Below are positions 25,787 to 34,503 of a stretch of 64,000 bases of DNA, one piece after another. This stretch comes from Sphaerisporangium rhizosphaerae (GTDB lineage Bacteria; Actinomycetota; Actinomycetes; Streptosporangiales; Streptosporangiaceae): the NCBI RefSeq assembly GCF_042665155.1, contig NZ_JBHTCG010000013.1, positions 166,033 to 230,032 of the forward strand, written 5' to 3'. Within the stretch, counting starts at the first letter, position 1, and every line of letters starts with the position of its first letter. The notes under the pieces were generated by a model. That model did not search any database, was not told the DNA's origin, and saw nothing but the letters and a program-made list of their open reading frames with translations. A program made the position numbers and the translations under genes.

Positions 25787-25861
25787 TGACACCTAGGTGG
25801 CGTCATCAGGATGACCTTTACTCGCTTGTGATGACGCCATTATGGTGTCATAGTGACGTCA
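25787..25861. promoter_or_regulatory. Two 19-bp operator-like palindromes plus TGACGTCA at the start codon
   Basis: TGACACC-taggt-GGCGTCA (25787-25805) and TGACGCC-attat-GGTGTCA (25832-25850) share half-sites TGACRCC/GGYGTCA with a 45-bp offset. A third palindrome, TGACGTCA (25854-25861), touches the ATG. Very likely the binding sites of the RHH protein encoded next. Confidence 0.7.
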
Positions 25862-26370
25862 TGGACCTTGCGCCGTATGTCGATCATCTTCGCCGGGAGC
25901 TCGCGGTCGCCGCGGGCGCGGGTGGCGAGGAAGCGCGCGCGCTGGCGGAGCGGCTCGCCGCGGCGCTGGAGTCGGCCGCACGGCTCGCGCTGCTCGAAGC
26001 CCTGTCGGCCGCCGCCGATGAGATCACCCAGGACCTCGCGCCGGGCTCGGTCGAGGTGCGCCTGCGCGGTCGTGACCCTGCCTTCGTCGTGACGCCACCC
26101 CCGACCACCCAGATGGACGAGGACGAACGGCCAGCCGCGCCGCCGCCCCCTCCGGAGGTCGACGAAGGCGGCACGTCCCGTATCTCGCTGCGTGTCCCCG
26201 AGCAGTTGAAGCCGCGTATTGACGAGGCGGCCGCCCGCGACGGGCTGTCGGTCAACGCCTGGCTGGTCCGGGCGATCTCCACCGCGCTCGACCCCGGCGA
26301 CGCCCGCCGGAGCGGAGCCCGGCGTCCGCCTCAGCAGTCCGGCAACCGTTACAGCGGATGGGTGCGCTGA
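25861..26370 (+). CDS. RHH (HicB/Arc-like) transcriptional regulator
   Basis: 169-aa protein. Residues 106-143 (SRISLRVPEQLKPRIDEAAA and then GLSVNAWLVRAI) form a ribbon-helix-helix DNA-binding domain; residues 1-75 form a helical N-terminal domain, joined by a Pro-rich linker. Similar proteins head DUF4097/ABC operons in actinomycetes and are often labelled antitoxin, but no toxin is present here. ATG 25861 overlaps the last of three palindromes, arguing for tight self-repression of the five-gene operon. Confidence 0.82.
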   Translation: MDLAPYVDHLRRELAVAAGAGGEEARALAERLAAALESAARLALLEALSAAADEITQDLAPGSVEVRLRGRDPAFVVTPPPTTQMDEDERPAAPPPPPEVDEGGTSRISLRVPEQLKPRIDEAAARDGLSVNAWLVRAISTALDPGDARRSGARRPPQQSGNRYSGWVR

Positions 26371-26402
26371 TGTCCAGGCCAATCCACGACCAGGGAAGCG
26401 GA

Positions 26403-27272
26403 ATGCCGACCTTCGACACCCCCGAACCGATCTCCGCCATCTTCGAGATGCCACACGGCACCATCCGGGTCGAGGCGGGCGCCCGAGCCGACACCGTCGT
26501 CGAGATCCGCCCGACCGACGAGCACAACGACGCCGACGTGAGGACCGCCGAGCGCACCGAGGTCGAGTACGCCGACGGCAGGCTCGTGGTGCGCGGCGAG
26601 AGCGAGCAGCGCCCCGGCTCGGGGCTCGCGTCCTGGGCGCGTTCGCTGATGCTCGGCACGGGCTCGGTGGAGGTGGAGGTCAGCCTGCCGACGGGTTCCC
26701 GCGTGGACGCCACGGCGGCGGGGAGCCTGCGCTGCCGGGGTCCGCTCGGTGAGGTGGCGTGCACCACGTCCGACGGCGCCATCCGGGTCGAGCAGGCTCG
26801 CGCGCTGCGGCTGAAGAGCACCTATGGCGACATCTCGGTCACCGCCGCATCCGGCCACGCCGAGGTGATCACGACGCATGGCGACATCATCATCGGCCGC
26901 ATCGACGGTACCGCGGCCGTCAGGACCGCCCACGGCAGCGTCCGCATCCGCGAGGTGACCGGAGAACTGCGGTTGAACAGCGGGCACGGCGACCTCACCG
27001 TGGACCGCGCCCTGGCCGGCGTCACCGCCAAGACCGCGTACGCCGGCCTGCAGATCGGCGAGGTGACCCGCGGTTCGGTCGTCCTGGAGACCAACGGCGG
27101 CGGGCTGGACCTCGGCGTCGCCGAAGGCACCGCCGCCTGGCTGGACGTGAGCTCCAAGTACGGCACCGTGGACGTCTCCCTCGACCCCAGCGACGCCCCC
27201 AGTGGAACAGACCGGACCGTCGAGGTGCGGGCCCACACCACCTACGGCGACATTCTCGTCCACCGTTCCTGA
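26403..27272 (+). CDS. DUF4097-family beta-helix protein
   Basis: 289-aa protein made of short repeating beta strands (GDISVTAASGHAEVITTHGDIIIGRIDGTAAVRT and so on), the DUF4097/DUF4098 adhesin-like right-handed beta-helix. MPTFDTPEPIS is the usual N-terminus of this family, so ATG 26403 is preferred; ATG 26370, overlapping the regulator's stop, would add 11 residues. No signal peptide, so likely cytoplasmic. Second gene of the operon ending in an ABC exporter; role unknown. Confidence 0.8.
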   Translation: MPTFDTPEPISAIFEMPHGTIRVEAGARADTVVEIRPTDEHNDADVRTAERTEVEYADGRLVVRGESEQRPGSGLASWARSLMLGTGSVEVEVSLPTGSRVDATAAGSLRCRGPLGEVACTTSDGAIRVEQARALRLKSTYGDISVTAASGHAEVITTHGDIIIGRIDGTAAVRTAHGSVRIREVTGELRLNSGHGDLTVDRALAGVTAKTAYAGLQIGEVTRGSVVLETNGGGLDLGVAEGTAAWLDVSSKYGTVDVSLDPSDAPSGTDRTVEVRAHTTYGDILVHRS

Positions 27273-27283
27273 GGAGATCTCCG

Positions 27284-28249
27284 ATGACAGACGCGATCGT
27301 GGCCGAGGGCCTGGTCAAGAAGTACGGCGCCGTCACCGCCCTCGACGGCATGGAGCTGCGCGTCCCGGAGGGGACGGTGCTGGGGTTGCTCGGCCCGAAT
27401 GGCGCCGGCAAGACCACCACCGTGCGCATCCTCACCACGCTGCTCGTCCCGGACGCGGGGCACGCCAGCGTCGCCGGGTTCGACGTCGTCCGCGACGCCG
27501 GCCGGCTACGCGCCCGCATCGGCGCCTCCGGCCAGTACGCCGCCGTGGACGACCACCTCACCGGCGCCGAGAACCTGGAGATGGTCGGCCGCCTCTACCA
27601 CCTCGGCGCAAAGCGCAGCCGGGAGCGCGCCCGCGAGCTGCTGGAGCGCTTCGACCTCACCGACGCGGCCGACCGTCCCGTGCAGGGCTACTCGGGCGGC
27701 ATGCGGCGCCGGCTCGACCTGGCCGGTGCGCTGGTCGCCGACCCGCCCGTGCTGTTCCTGGACGAGCCCACCACCGGCCTGGACCCGCGGGCCCGCATCG
27801 GCCTGTGGGAGGTCATCGGCGAGCTCGTCGCGGCGGGTTCGACCGTGCTACTGACCACCCAGTACCTGGAGGAGGCCGACCGGCTCGCCGACCGCATCGC
27901 CGTGGTCGACGGCGGGCGGGTGATCGCGCTCGGCACCGCCGACGAGCTGAAGGGCCAGGTCGGCGGCGACCGCATCGAGCTGTCGGTCGCCACGGCGGCG
28001 GGCCTTGCGACCGCTGCGCGGACGCTGGCGCCGCTGGCGGCCGGTGACCTGCGGGTCGACGACGCCGCGCTGCGGGTGACCATCCCGGTGTCCGACGGCC
28101 CCGCCACGCTGACCAGCGCCCTCGGCCGGCTGGCGGCCGAGCGGATCACCGTGCGTGACGTCGGCCTGCGCCGGCCGACCCTGGACGACGTGTTCCTCAC
28201 CCTCACCGGACACCAGGCCGGCCACAACACCAAGGAGACCAGCCGTTGA
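27284..28249 (+). CDS. ABC transporter ATP-binding protein (DrrA-like)
   Basis: 321-aa ATPase: Walker A GPNGAGKT (37-44), signature YSGGM (136-140), Walker B LFLDEP (157-162), and a C-terminal extension of about 90 residues typical of the daunorubicin-resistance (DrrA) type. GAGGAG precedes ATG 27284. It pairs with the permease whose start overlaps its stop to form an ABC-2 exporter; the substrate is unknown. Confidence 0.92.
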   Translation: MTDAIVAEGLVKKYGAVTALDGMELRVPEGTVLGLLGPNGAGKTTTVRILTTLLVPDAGHASVAGFDVVRDAGRLRARIGASGQYAAVDDHLTGAENLEMVGRLYHLGAKRSRERARELLERFDLTDAADRPVQGYSGGMRRRLDLAGALVADPPVLFLDEPTTGLDPRARIGLWEVIGELVAAGSTVLLTTQYLEEADRLADRIAVVDGGRVIALGTADELKGQVGGDRIELSVATAAGLATAARTLAPLAAGDLRVDDAALRVTIPVSDGPATLTSALGRLAAERITVRDVGLRRPTLDDVFLTLTGHQAGHNTKETSR

Positions 28250-29049
28250 ACGCCATGCAGCTGGCCGTCGCCGACGGCCTGACGATCGCCAAGCGCAATG
28301 CCCTGAAGATCCGCAGAGCGCCCGACCTGCTGGGCGGCGTGGTCATGCTCCCGATCGTGTTCGTGCTGCTGTTCACCTATGTCTTCGGCAGCATGATCAG
28401 CTTGCCTGGCATGTCGTACGGCGAGTACATGCTGCCGGGCATTTTCGTGCTGACCATCGTCAGCAGCGCGCAGATCACCGGCTACACGCTCACCCAGGAC
28501 CTGCGGAAGGGCATCTTCGACCGGTTCCGCACGCTGCCGATGTCGCCCTCGGCGGTGCTGACCGGCCAGACCATCAGCGACATCATCATGAACCTGACCA
28601 GCGTCGTCACCATGTCGCTCGTCGGCCTGCTCGTCGGCTGGCGCATCCGCACCTCGCCCCTGGAGGCGCTGCTCGGGTTCGCGATGCTGCTGCTGTTCGC
28701 CTACGCGTTCTCCTGGGTGACGGCGACCGTGGCGCTGGCGCTGCGCACGCCCGAAGTGTTCAACAACATCGTGACCCTCGTGTCGTTCCCGCTGGTGTTC
28801 CTGTCCAACGCGTTCGCCGACAGCAGCCGCCTGCCCGGCCCGCTCGGGGCGATCGCCGAATGGAATCCGGTGTCCACGCTGGTCCAGGCCGCGCGCGAGC
28901 TGTTCGGCAACACCAGCCCGGCCATGCCCGCGCCGAGCGCCTGGCCGCTGCGGCACGCGGTGCCGGTATCGCTGCTGTGGTCGGTCGTGCTCCTGGTCGT
29001 GTTCGTGCCGCTGGCCACCCGGCTGTACAAGAAGGCCGTGAGCCGGTGA
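28246..29049 (+). CDS. ABC-2 family permease (DrrB-like)
   Basis: 267-aa integral membrane protein with six hydrophobic segments. LPGIFVLTIVSSAQITGYTLTQDLRKGIFDRFRTLPMS and the late NAFADSSRLPGPLGAIAEWNPV motif are typical of ABC-2 permeases paired with DrrA. TTG 28246 overlaps the ATPase stop; ATG 28255 is the alternative. It forms the channel half of the exporter. Confidence 0.9.
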   Translation: MNAMQLAVADGLTIAKRNALKIRRAPDLLGGVVMLPIVFVLLFTYVFGSMISLPGMSYGEYMLPGIFVLTIVSSAQITGYTLTQDLRKGIFDRFRTLPMSPSAVLTGQTISDIIMNLTSVVTMSLVGLLVGWRIRTSPLEALLGFAMLLLFAYAFSWVTATVALALRTPEVFNNIVTLVSFPLVFLSNAFADSSRLPGPLGAIAEWNPVSTLVQAARELFGNTSPAMPAPSAWPLRHAVPVSLLWSVVLLVVFVPLATRLYKKAVSR

Positions 29050-29543
29050 ACGAGGCCGATCGGGATCGGGCGGTGGAGCTGGTCCAGCAGGCCTACGCGG
29101 AGGGCCGGCTCGGCTCCACCGAGCTGGAGTCGCGGCTCGAACGGGCGCTCACCGCCACCTGCGCGGACGAACTGCGGCCGATCGTCGCCGACCTGCCGGA
29201 CGAGACCGTGCGGCTGTGGTCCCTCGGCGGGCGCCTCACCCGGACGGGCGCCTGGCCGGTCCCACGCCGGCTGCGGGTCGAGTCCGAGTACGGCAGGGTG
29301 CGCCTCGACCTGTCCCGCGCCCACATCCCGCACCGGCGTGTCGACATCGAACTCCGCTTGACCTACGGCCACGCCACGATCATCGTGCCTCCGGGCGCCG
29401 GCGCGGACATCGACGGAGTACACGCCGCCTGGGGCCGCGTGACCTGCAGGACCCCGGCCCGCCCACGCCTGGGCGGCCTCGACGTCCACGTCACCGGCAA
29501 TCTCCCCTATGGCCGCCTGACCATCCGCGCCTCACGTAAGTGA
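29046..29543 (+). CDS. DUF1707 (SHOCT-like) protein
   Basis: 165-aa protein. The N-terminal 55 residues are DUF1707 (DRDRAVELVQQAYAEGRLGSTELESRLERAL...DELRPIVADLP), and the C-terminal part is a beta-rich domain with RVRLDLS...GHATIIVPPGA, resembling the cell-wall-active-antibiotic-response (LiaF-like) fold. GTG 29046 overlaps the permease stop. Last gene of the operon. Confidence 0.83.
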   Translation: MNEADRDRAVELVQQAYAEGRLGSTELESRLERALTATCADELRPIVADLPDETVRLWSLGGRLTRTGAWPVPRRLRVESEYGRVRLDLSRAHIPHRRVDIELRLTYGHATIIVPPGAGADIDGVHAAWGRVTCRTPARPRLGGLDVHVTGNLPYGRLTIRASRK

Positions 29544-29699
29544 CAGAGCGGATCTCGCTGGGACCGCCATGTCGCTCAGGGACGCACGTTCGCAGGGCGC
29601 CGGCCGAAGAGGCCGTGGTTCACGTGGCGGTGCTGCAGTACGGTCTCGGCTGGAGCGCTGAGCTCGATTCATGCCGCCGCAGGCCGCATACTGGCACAA

Positions 29700-29930
29700 A
29701 TGAGACGCAACCCAGCCGCGGTCCGGCGAGTCCTGCCTGGAAGTCCCTTCAACGTTCCTGTGCCCCCTGCGCCGCCTCTTGAGTGTTTCGTCGTGCAGGA
29801 CCTGGTGAGCCACGATCGGTACGGCCTCGGCCGGGTCGTCGGCGTCGACGACGATGTCGCCGTTGTCGTCGACTTCGGGGCGAAGACGTATCGCATCAAC
29901 GCTCCCTACGCCAAGCTCGTCAAGCTCTGA
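29700..29930 (+). CDS. Small conserved-type protein, possibly from a leaderless mRNA
   Basis: 76-aa protein. The second half (VQDLVSHDRYGLGRVVGVDD...VVDFGAKTYRINAPYAKLVKL) is an SH3/CarD-like small beta domain seen in many actinomycetes without assigned function. No ribosome site precedes ATG 29700, but CATACT at 29687-29692 would place the transcript start at or next to the ATG, so translation may be leaderless. Confidence 0.65.
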   Translation: MRRNPAAVRRVLPGSPFNVPVPPAPPLECFVVQDLVSHDRYGLGRVVGVDDDVAVVVDFGAKTYRINAPYAKLVKL

Positions 29931-30183
29931 ACCCTTCCATCGGTTCCGCGGGGCGGTGCGTGTTCCGCTCGGTCACACCACGACAGGGACGCGGTCATCC
30001 CTGAAGGTCTTGACTCGGATATAGGTCTTGACCGAGATGGCCGCCGTGATCGCGCGTCCGGAGACCGCCGGCCATCGCCCCCGCACAGAAGGTCTTCGCC
30101 ACCGCCTCCCTCTCAGCCGGCTTGGCGCCCGGCCCCATGCGGCCGCCTGGTCGGGGACCTGAGGTCAGGTAGCGGCCGAGGCG

Positions 30184-33021
30184 TCACAGGACCAGGGGGG
30201 AGAGGCCGAGGGCGGACAGGGCGGTGGCGCCGCGGGGGGCGCCGGCGAGGAGCAGGGTTCGGGCGGACTGGTAGCGGCAGCCGGCGGTGTCGAAGGCGTC
30301 CGCCGTGGCGAGCAACCGTTCCTGATCATGGTCGAGCAGCGCCTGGGCCCGTTCCACCAGGGCTTCGGCGACCGGGTTGCCGGCCACGACGGTCCGGGCC
30401 TCGGCTACGCGGTCGCGGGCGTCGGGGCTGCCGGCGAGTACGGCGGCCTCGGTGCGCAGCGCGACGTACCAGTGGTGCCAGATCCAGGTGACCCACTTCC
30501 ACACCTGCCTGGGCTCGGGGGCCGTCCGCTCCAGCGCCTCCGCCGCCTGCCCGCGGTGCAGCAGGAGTATCGCGTCGAAGACCGCCCCGTATCCGTAGGT
30601 GTGCTCGGGCGGGGTGTCGAGTTCGTCCAGGACGTCCAGCCATTCGCGCCGCGCGTCCCCGTCGTCGCGCAGGCCGTGGATCATCGCGACGGCGGCCACC
30701 GCCGGACGGAGGAGCGTCCGCGAGGGGCTGCCGGCCCGCCGCCACGCGTCGAGGAACCGGACGCTGCCGGTGAGCACCTCCTCGACGTCGCCCGCGAGCG
30801 CGTCGACCATCAGCAGGCGGCACGTGGCGCGGTGACCGACCTCCGCCAGCGACGGATGGTCGGCGAGTTGGCGTGCCCAGCGGCGGGCGGGCGGCACGTC
30901 GCCCGCGCCGAGGGCCGCCTCGGTGGCGATCGCCAGCGCGTCGATCAGCTCGTGGGTGCCGGCCGGAGAGATCGGCAGGGGTGACAGGAGCGTGATGCGG
31001 CGCCGGGCCGTGGCCGCGGTGGCGAAGGTGTCGCCGGCCCAGCTCTGCGCGCCGGTGAGCGCGTCGAGTGCGGCCGACTCGGCGAGCGGGTCGCCGGTCC
31101 TGCGAGCGAGCTCGACCGCGTGCTCGGCGCGCGCGATCGTCTCGGGTACGGCGTTGCCGGGCGGTCCCTGGGCGGCGCCGAACGCGTCGGTGAGCACCGC
31201 GGCCTCGGCCAGTGCCACCGCGGCCCGCGCGGCCGGATCGTCGCCGGCCGCCTCCTGCGCCTCGGTGAGTAGCGCGAGCGCCTCCGCGTGCGACGGAAGC
31301 CGGACGAACATGGTCGAGAACCGGAACGCGATGGTGGCGGCGCTCGCCAGGTCGGCGGCGGCGCCGGCGGTGTCGCCTGCCGCGCGGGCGGCGTCGGCGG
31401 CTGCGCGGCGCAATCGGTACATGTCATCGCCGATCGTCCGGCAGCCGGCCACCGCCGCGGCCTGCCGGAGCATCGAGGCGCCGGCGGCGGGGTCGGTCGC
31501 GAGCGCGGCCGCCTGCTCGTAGCGCCGCTGGGACTCACCGGTCAGGTTACGGGTGAAGGTCAGCTCCGCCAGGTGCCGGGCGAGCTCATAGGCGTCCGCG
31601 CGTTGCTCCGTCCGGTCGGCCGCCCATGCCAGGGCCGCGCGGAGGTCGTCGGCGACCAGGTCGAACCGGGCCCGCCAGTCCTGCCCGGTCACCGCGAGGT
31701 CGGCGGCCTTGGCCAGGCACCAGCCCAGGTGCCGTGACCGGGCGTCGGCCAGTTCGCCGGCCTCGTCGAGCCGCTCGGTGCCGTACTGGCGGATGGTCTC
31801 CAGCGCGCGGTACTCCGTCCCGCCCGGCGACGCGGTCACCGTCAGCAGGCTCTGTTCGGAGAGCCGGGCCAGCCCGTCGGCGACGATGCCTTCCTGGCCC
31901 CCGGCCACCTCCGCGGCCGCGGAGGCGGTGAACGGCGCCACGAACACCGACACCCGGCGCAGCAGCGCCCGGTCGTCCGGCTCCAGCAGGGCGTGGCTCC
32001 AGTCCAGCGCCGCTCGTACCGATCGGTGCCGTTCATCGGCGCGGGAGCCGCCGGTGAGCATCCGCAGCGGGTGGGACAGGGCGGCGGTGATGCCGTCCAG
32101 TCCGAGGGTGGGACAGCGGGCGGCGGCCAGCTCGATCGCCAGCGCCATCCCGTCCAGCCGCTCACAGATCGCGGCGATCTGGTCGCGCGGGGAGGGACCC
32201 AGCGGGCGGCCGGCCGCCGCCGCCCGCTCCAGGAACAACGCGACCGCGTCCGACTCGCCGTCAGCGGGCAGCGACAGCGGCGGGACCGGATACACCCGTT
32301 CGAACGGCACCATCAGTCGGGTCCGGCTGGTCGCCAGCACCGTCACCCGGGGGCACGCCGCCAGCAGCCCCTCGAGGAACAGCGCGACGCCGTCCACGAC
32401 CTGCTCGCAGTTGTCCAGGACCAGCAGCGCGTGCCGGTCGGCCAGCGCGGCGACCACGGACGCGGTCATGTCGCGGCCGGGCTGCTCGCCGAGGCCGAGC
32501 GCCCCGGCGACCGCGGTCGCGATCATGCCCGCGTCGGTGACCGGGACCAGGTCGACGAACCACACCCCGTCGGAGTACGCGCCGGCCGCCTCGGCGGCCA
32601 CCGCCGACGCGAGCCTTGTCTTGCCCACTCCGCCGGGACCGAGGGCGGTGACCTGGCGGCACGTCGTGACCAGCTCGATGAGCTCGGCGCGCTCGCGCAC
32701 GCGTCCGATGAACGAGGTCAGCGGGGCGGGCAGCACCGGCGCCGGACGCGACGGTCCAGCGCCTTCCAGCCTGGTGTCTTCCAGCCCGGCGCCCACCGGC
32801 CTGGCGCCCACCGGCTCGGGCGCGCGCCGGGCCAGCGCCCGCCGATCGGGCGCCTCCAGCTTGCGCAGCAGCGAGGAGACGTGGCTCTCCACGGTACGCA
32901 CCGAGATGCAGAGCCGGGCCGCGATCTCGGCGTTGGTCAGATGGGCCCCGACGAGCTCCAGCACCTCGGACTCCCGAGGCGATATCTCCACTTCCGCCAC
33001 CACCGTCCCAGTCTGCCGCAT
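30184..33021 (-). CDS. LuxR-type HTH / NB-ARC ATPase / helical-repeat regulator
   Basis: 945-aa regulator. An N-terminal LuxR/GerE HTH (about 12-60: ISPRESEVLELVGAHLTNAEIAARL...VRTVESHVSSLLRKL) is followed by a P-loop ATPase (GPGGVGKT 128-135; LLVLDNCEQV as Walker B; ATSR) and a long TPR-like C-terminus from about 470. HTH at the N-terminus is the reverse of classic MalT/LAL proteins. ATG 33021 has GGAGGGA immediately upstream, slightly close; longer starts read through tandem-repeat DNA. Divergent from a VOC-protein pair that it may control. Confidence 0.85.
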   Translation of the reverse strand: MRQTGTVVAEVEISPRESEVLELVGAHLTNAEIAARLCISVRTVESHVSSLLRKLEAPDRRALARRAPEPVGARPVGAGLEDTRLEGAGPSRPAPVLPAPLTSFIGRVRERAELIELVTTCRQVTALGPGGVGKTRLASAVAAEAAGAYSDGVWFVDLVPVTDAGMIATAVAGALGLGEQPGRDMTASVVAALADRHALLVLDNCEQVVDGVALFLEGLLAACPRVTVLATSRTRLMVPFERVYPVPPLSLPADGESDAVALFLERAAAAGRPLGPSPRDQIAAICERLDGMALAIELAAARCPTLGLDGITAALSHPLRMLTGGSRADERHRSVRAALDWSHALLEPDDRALLRRVSVFVAPFTASAAAEVAGGQEGIVADGLARLSEQSLLTVTASPGGTEYRALETIRQYGTERLDEAGELADARSRHLGWCLAKAADLAVTGQDWRARFDLVADDLRAALAWAADRTEQRADAYELARHLAELTFTRNLTGESQRRYEQAAALATDPAAGASMLRQAAAVAGCRTIGDDMYRLRRAAADAARAAGDTAGAAADLASAATIAFRFSTMFVRLPSHAEALALLTEAQEAAGDDPAARAAVALAEAAVLTDAFGAAQGPPGNAVPETIARAEHAVELARRTGDPLAESAALDALTGAQSWAGDTFATAATARRRITLLSPLPISPAGTHELIDALAIATEAALGAGDVPPARRWARQLADHPSLAEVGHRATCRLLMVDALAGDVEEVLTGSVRFLDAWRRAGSPSRTLLRPAVAAVAMIHGLRDDGDARREWLDVLDELDTPPEHTYGYGAVFDAILLLHRGQAAEALERTAPEPRQVWKWVTWIWHHWYVALRTEAAVLAGSPDARDRVAEARTVVAGNPVAEALVERAQALLDHDQERLLATADAFDTAGCRYQSARTLLLAGAPRGATALSALGLSPLVL

Positions 33022-33036
33022 TCCCTCCGTGTCATA

Positions 33037-33082
33037 TCCGTGGCGTCGATCCGTGGCGTCGATCCGTGGTGCGATTCCGTGG
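33037..33082. repeat. 13-bp tandem repeat in the LuxR/NB-ARC gene leader
   Basis: TCCGTGGCGTCGA at 33037 and 33050, with diverged copies from 33063 on. Between the divergent LuxR-type regulator and VOC genes. A second looser repeat, CCACGCGAACA, lies at 33126-33156. Confidence 0.6.
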
Positions 33083-33181
33083 CCACCACGGATGTGGGCC
33101 GGCGGGGCCGCGAGAGAGGCTGTGACCACGCGAACAACGCGACCCACGCGAACAGCGTGACCACGACCACAGGAGCTGACC

Positions 33182-33538
33182 ATGACCGACTCTTCCATCC
33201 CGACGATCAAGACCGTGCTGCACCCCGTGTCCGACCTGGCCAAGGCCAAGGCGGTGTACGCCGCACTGCTCGGCATCCCGCCGCAGGCCGACTCGCCCTA
33301 CTACGTCGGCTTCGAGGCCGGGGGCCAGCACATCGGACTGGTGCCGGGCGGCGGCCCTCAGGGCATGACCTCGCCGGTGGCCTACTGGCACGTACCCGAC
33401 ATCGAGGCGAAGCTGGCCGAGCTGACCGCCGCCGGGGCCACCGTGAAGGAGGCCGCGCACGACGTCGGCGGAGGCCGCCTGGTGGCCACCGTCACCGACC
33501 TCGACGGCAACGTCCTCGGCCTTCTTCAGGACCAGTGA
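33182..33538 (+). CDS. VOC-superfamily (glyoxalase-like) protein
   Basis: 118-aa single VOC fold: IKTVLHPVSDLAKAKAVYAALLGI, GQHIGLVPGG, YWHVPDIEAKLAELTAAGA and TVTDLDGNVLGLLQD. Members include glyoxalases, dioxygenases and antibiotic-binding resistance proteins. AGGAG precedes ATG 33182. Divergent from the large LuxR/NB-ARC regulator and followed at 106 bp by another VOC gene. Confidence 0.85.
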   Translation: MTDSSIPTIKTVLHPVSDLAKAKAVYAALLGIPPQADSPYYVGFEAGGQHIGLVPGGGPQGMTSPVAYWHVPDIEAKLAELTAAGATVKEAAHDVGGGRLVATVTDLDGNVLGLLQDQ

Positions 33539-33644
33539 GCACGCCCTTCCGCTTTTCCATGGCCGGTCGGCCGCAGAACCGACTTTCCCGCCCTTCTGTG
33601 GCCGCCGGCCGCACGACCGACCCATCTCGCGAAAAGGACCTGTC

Positions 33645-34280
33645 ATGACCTCCTTCGAATCCGTCACCCTGGAAGTCTCCGACCCCACGACCGCGGACGC
33701 CTTCTACCAGGCCGTCGGCCTGGGCTCCTACGTGGACGTACGCGCCGCCTCCGACGCGCCGACGACGGGCTTCCGCGGGTTCGCGCTGTCCCTCGTGACC
33801 TCCCAGCCGGGTAACGTCGACGCCCTCATCGCCGCCGCCCTCGACGCCGGCGCCACGACGCTGAAGCCGGCCACGAAGAGCTTCTGGGGCTACGGCGGCA
33901 TCGTGCGTGCCCCGGACGGGACCATCTGCAAGATCGCGTGCTCGGCCAAGAAGGACACCGGCCCCGCCGCCCGGCAGATCGACCAGGTCGCGCTCCTGCT
34001 CGGCGTTGCGGACGTCAAGGCGAGCAAGCGGTTCTACGTCGAGCGCGGCCTGGCCGTGGCCAGGAGCTTCGGCGGCAAGTACGTGGAGTTCGACACCCCG
34101 ACGTCGTCCGTCACGCTGGCGCTCTACCCGCGCCGCGCCCTCGCCAAGGACACCGGCGTCCTCCAGGAGGGCACGGGATCCCACGGCATCGTGCTCGCCG
34201 GCGCCGCCGGCCCCTTCACCGACCCCGACGGCTTCACCTGGCACGCACGATCAGACGACCGGACCCACATCGTCCAGTGA
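33645..34280 (+). CDS. Tandem VOC-domain protein
   Basis: 211-aa protein with two VOC half-domains: residues 1-105 (FESVTLEVSDPTTADAFYQ...IVRAPDGTICKIAC) and 106-211 (QIDQVALLLGVADVKASKRFYVERGL...FTDPDGFTWHA). Two fused modules make one complete ligand cavity. GCGAAAAGGA precedes ATG 33645. Probably co-transcribed with the preceding VOC gene. Confidence 0.83.
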   Translation: MTSFESVTLEVSDPTTADAFYQAVGLGSYVDVRAASDAPTTGFRGFALSLVTSQPGNVDALIAAALDAGATTLKPATKSFWGYGGIVRAPDGTICKIACSAKKDTGPAARQIDQVALLLGVADVKASKRFYVERGLAVARSFGGKYVEFDTPTSSVTLALYPRRALAKDTGVLQEGTGSHGIVLAGAAGPFTDPDGFTWHARSDDRTHIVQ

Positions 34281-34503
34281 CCACCCACTCTTCGTCGGTG
34301 CCAGGCGAAGAGCACCCTGCGGTTCCCGCCCAGCCACCCGAGTATTCATATGTACGGGATAGAAGATCGCGTGTACATGCCTGCCGTGTTCGCACGACGG
34401 AGCGCGCCCTCGCCGGGACGATGCGAGCCGCGTGAGTGGCTTCGTCGGTGAGGGCGCGCTGCGGTTGAGCGCTGTTGCTATCGCGGAAGAGGAGGTCGGC
34501 CGG

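Noticed and set aside
25861..26370. HicAB toxin-antitoxin locus
   Set aside because: Only the RHH/HicB-like protein is present; no HicA or other toxin gene adjoins, and the operon continues into DUF4097 and an ABC exporter.
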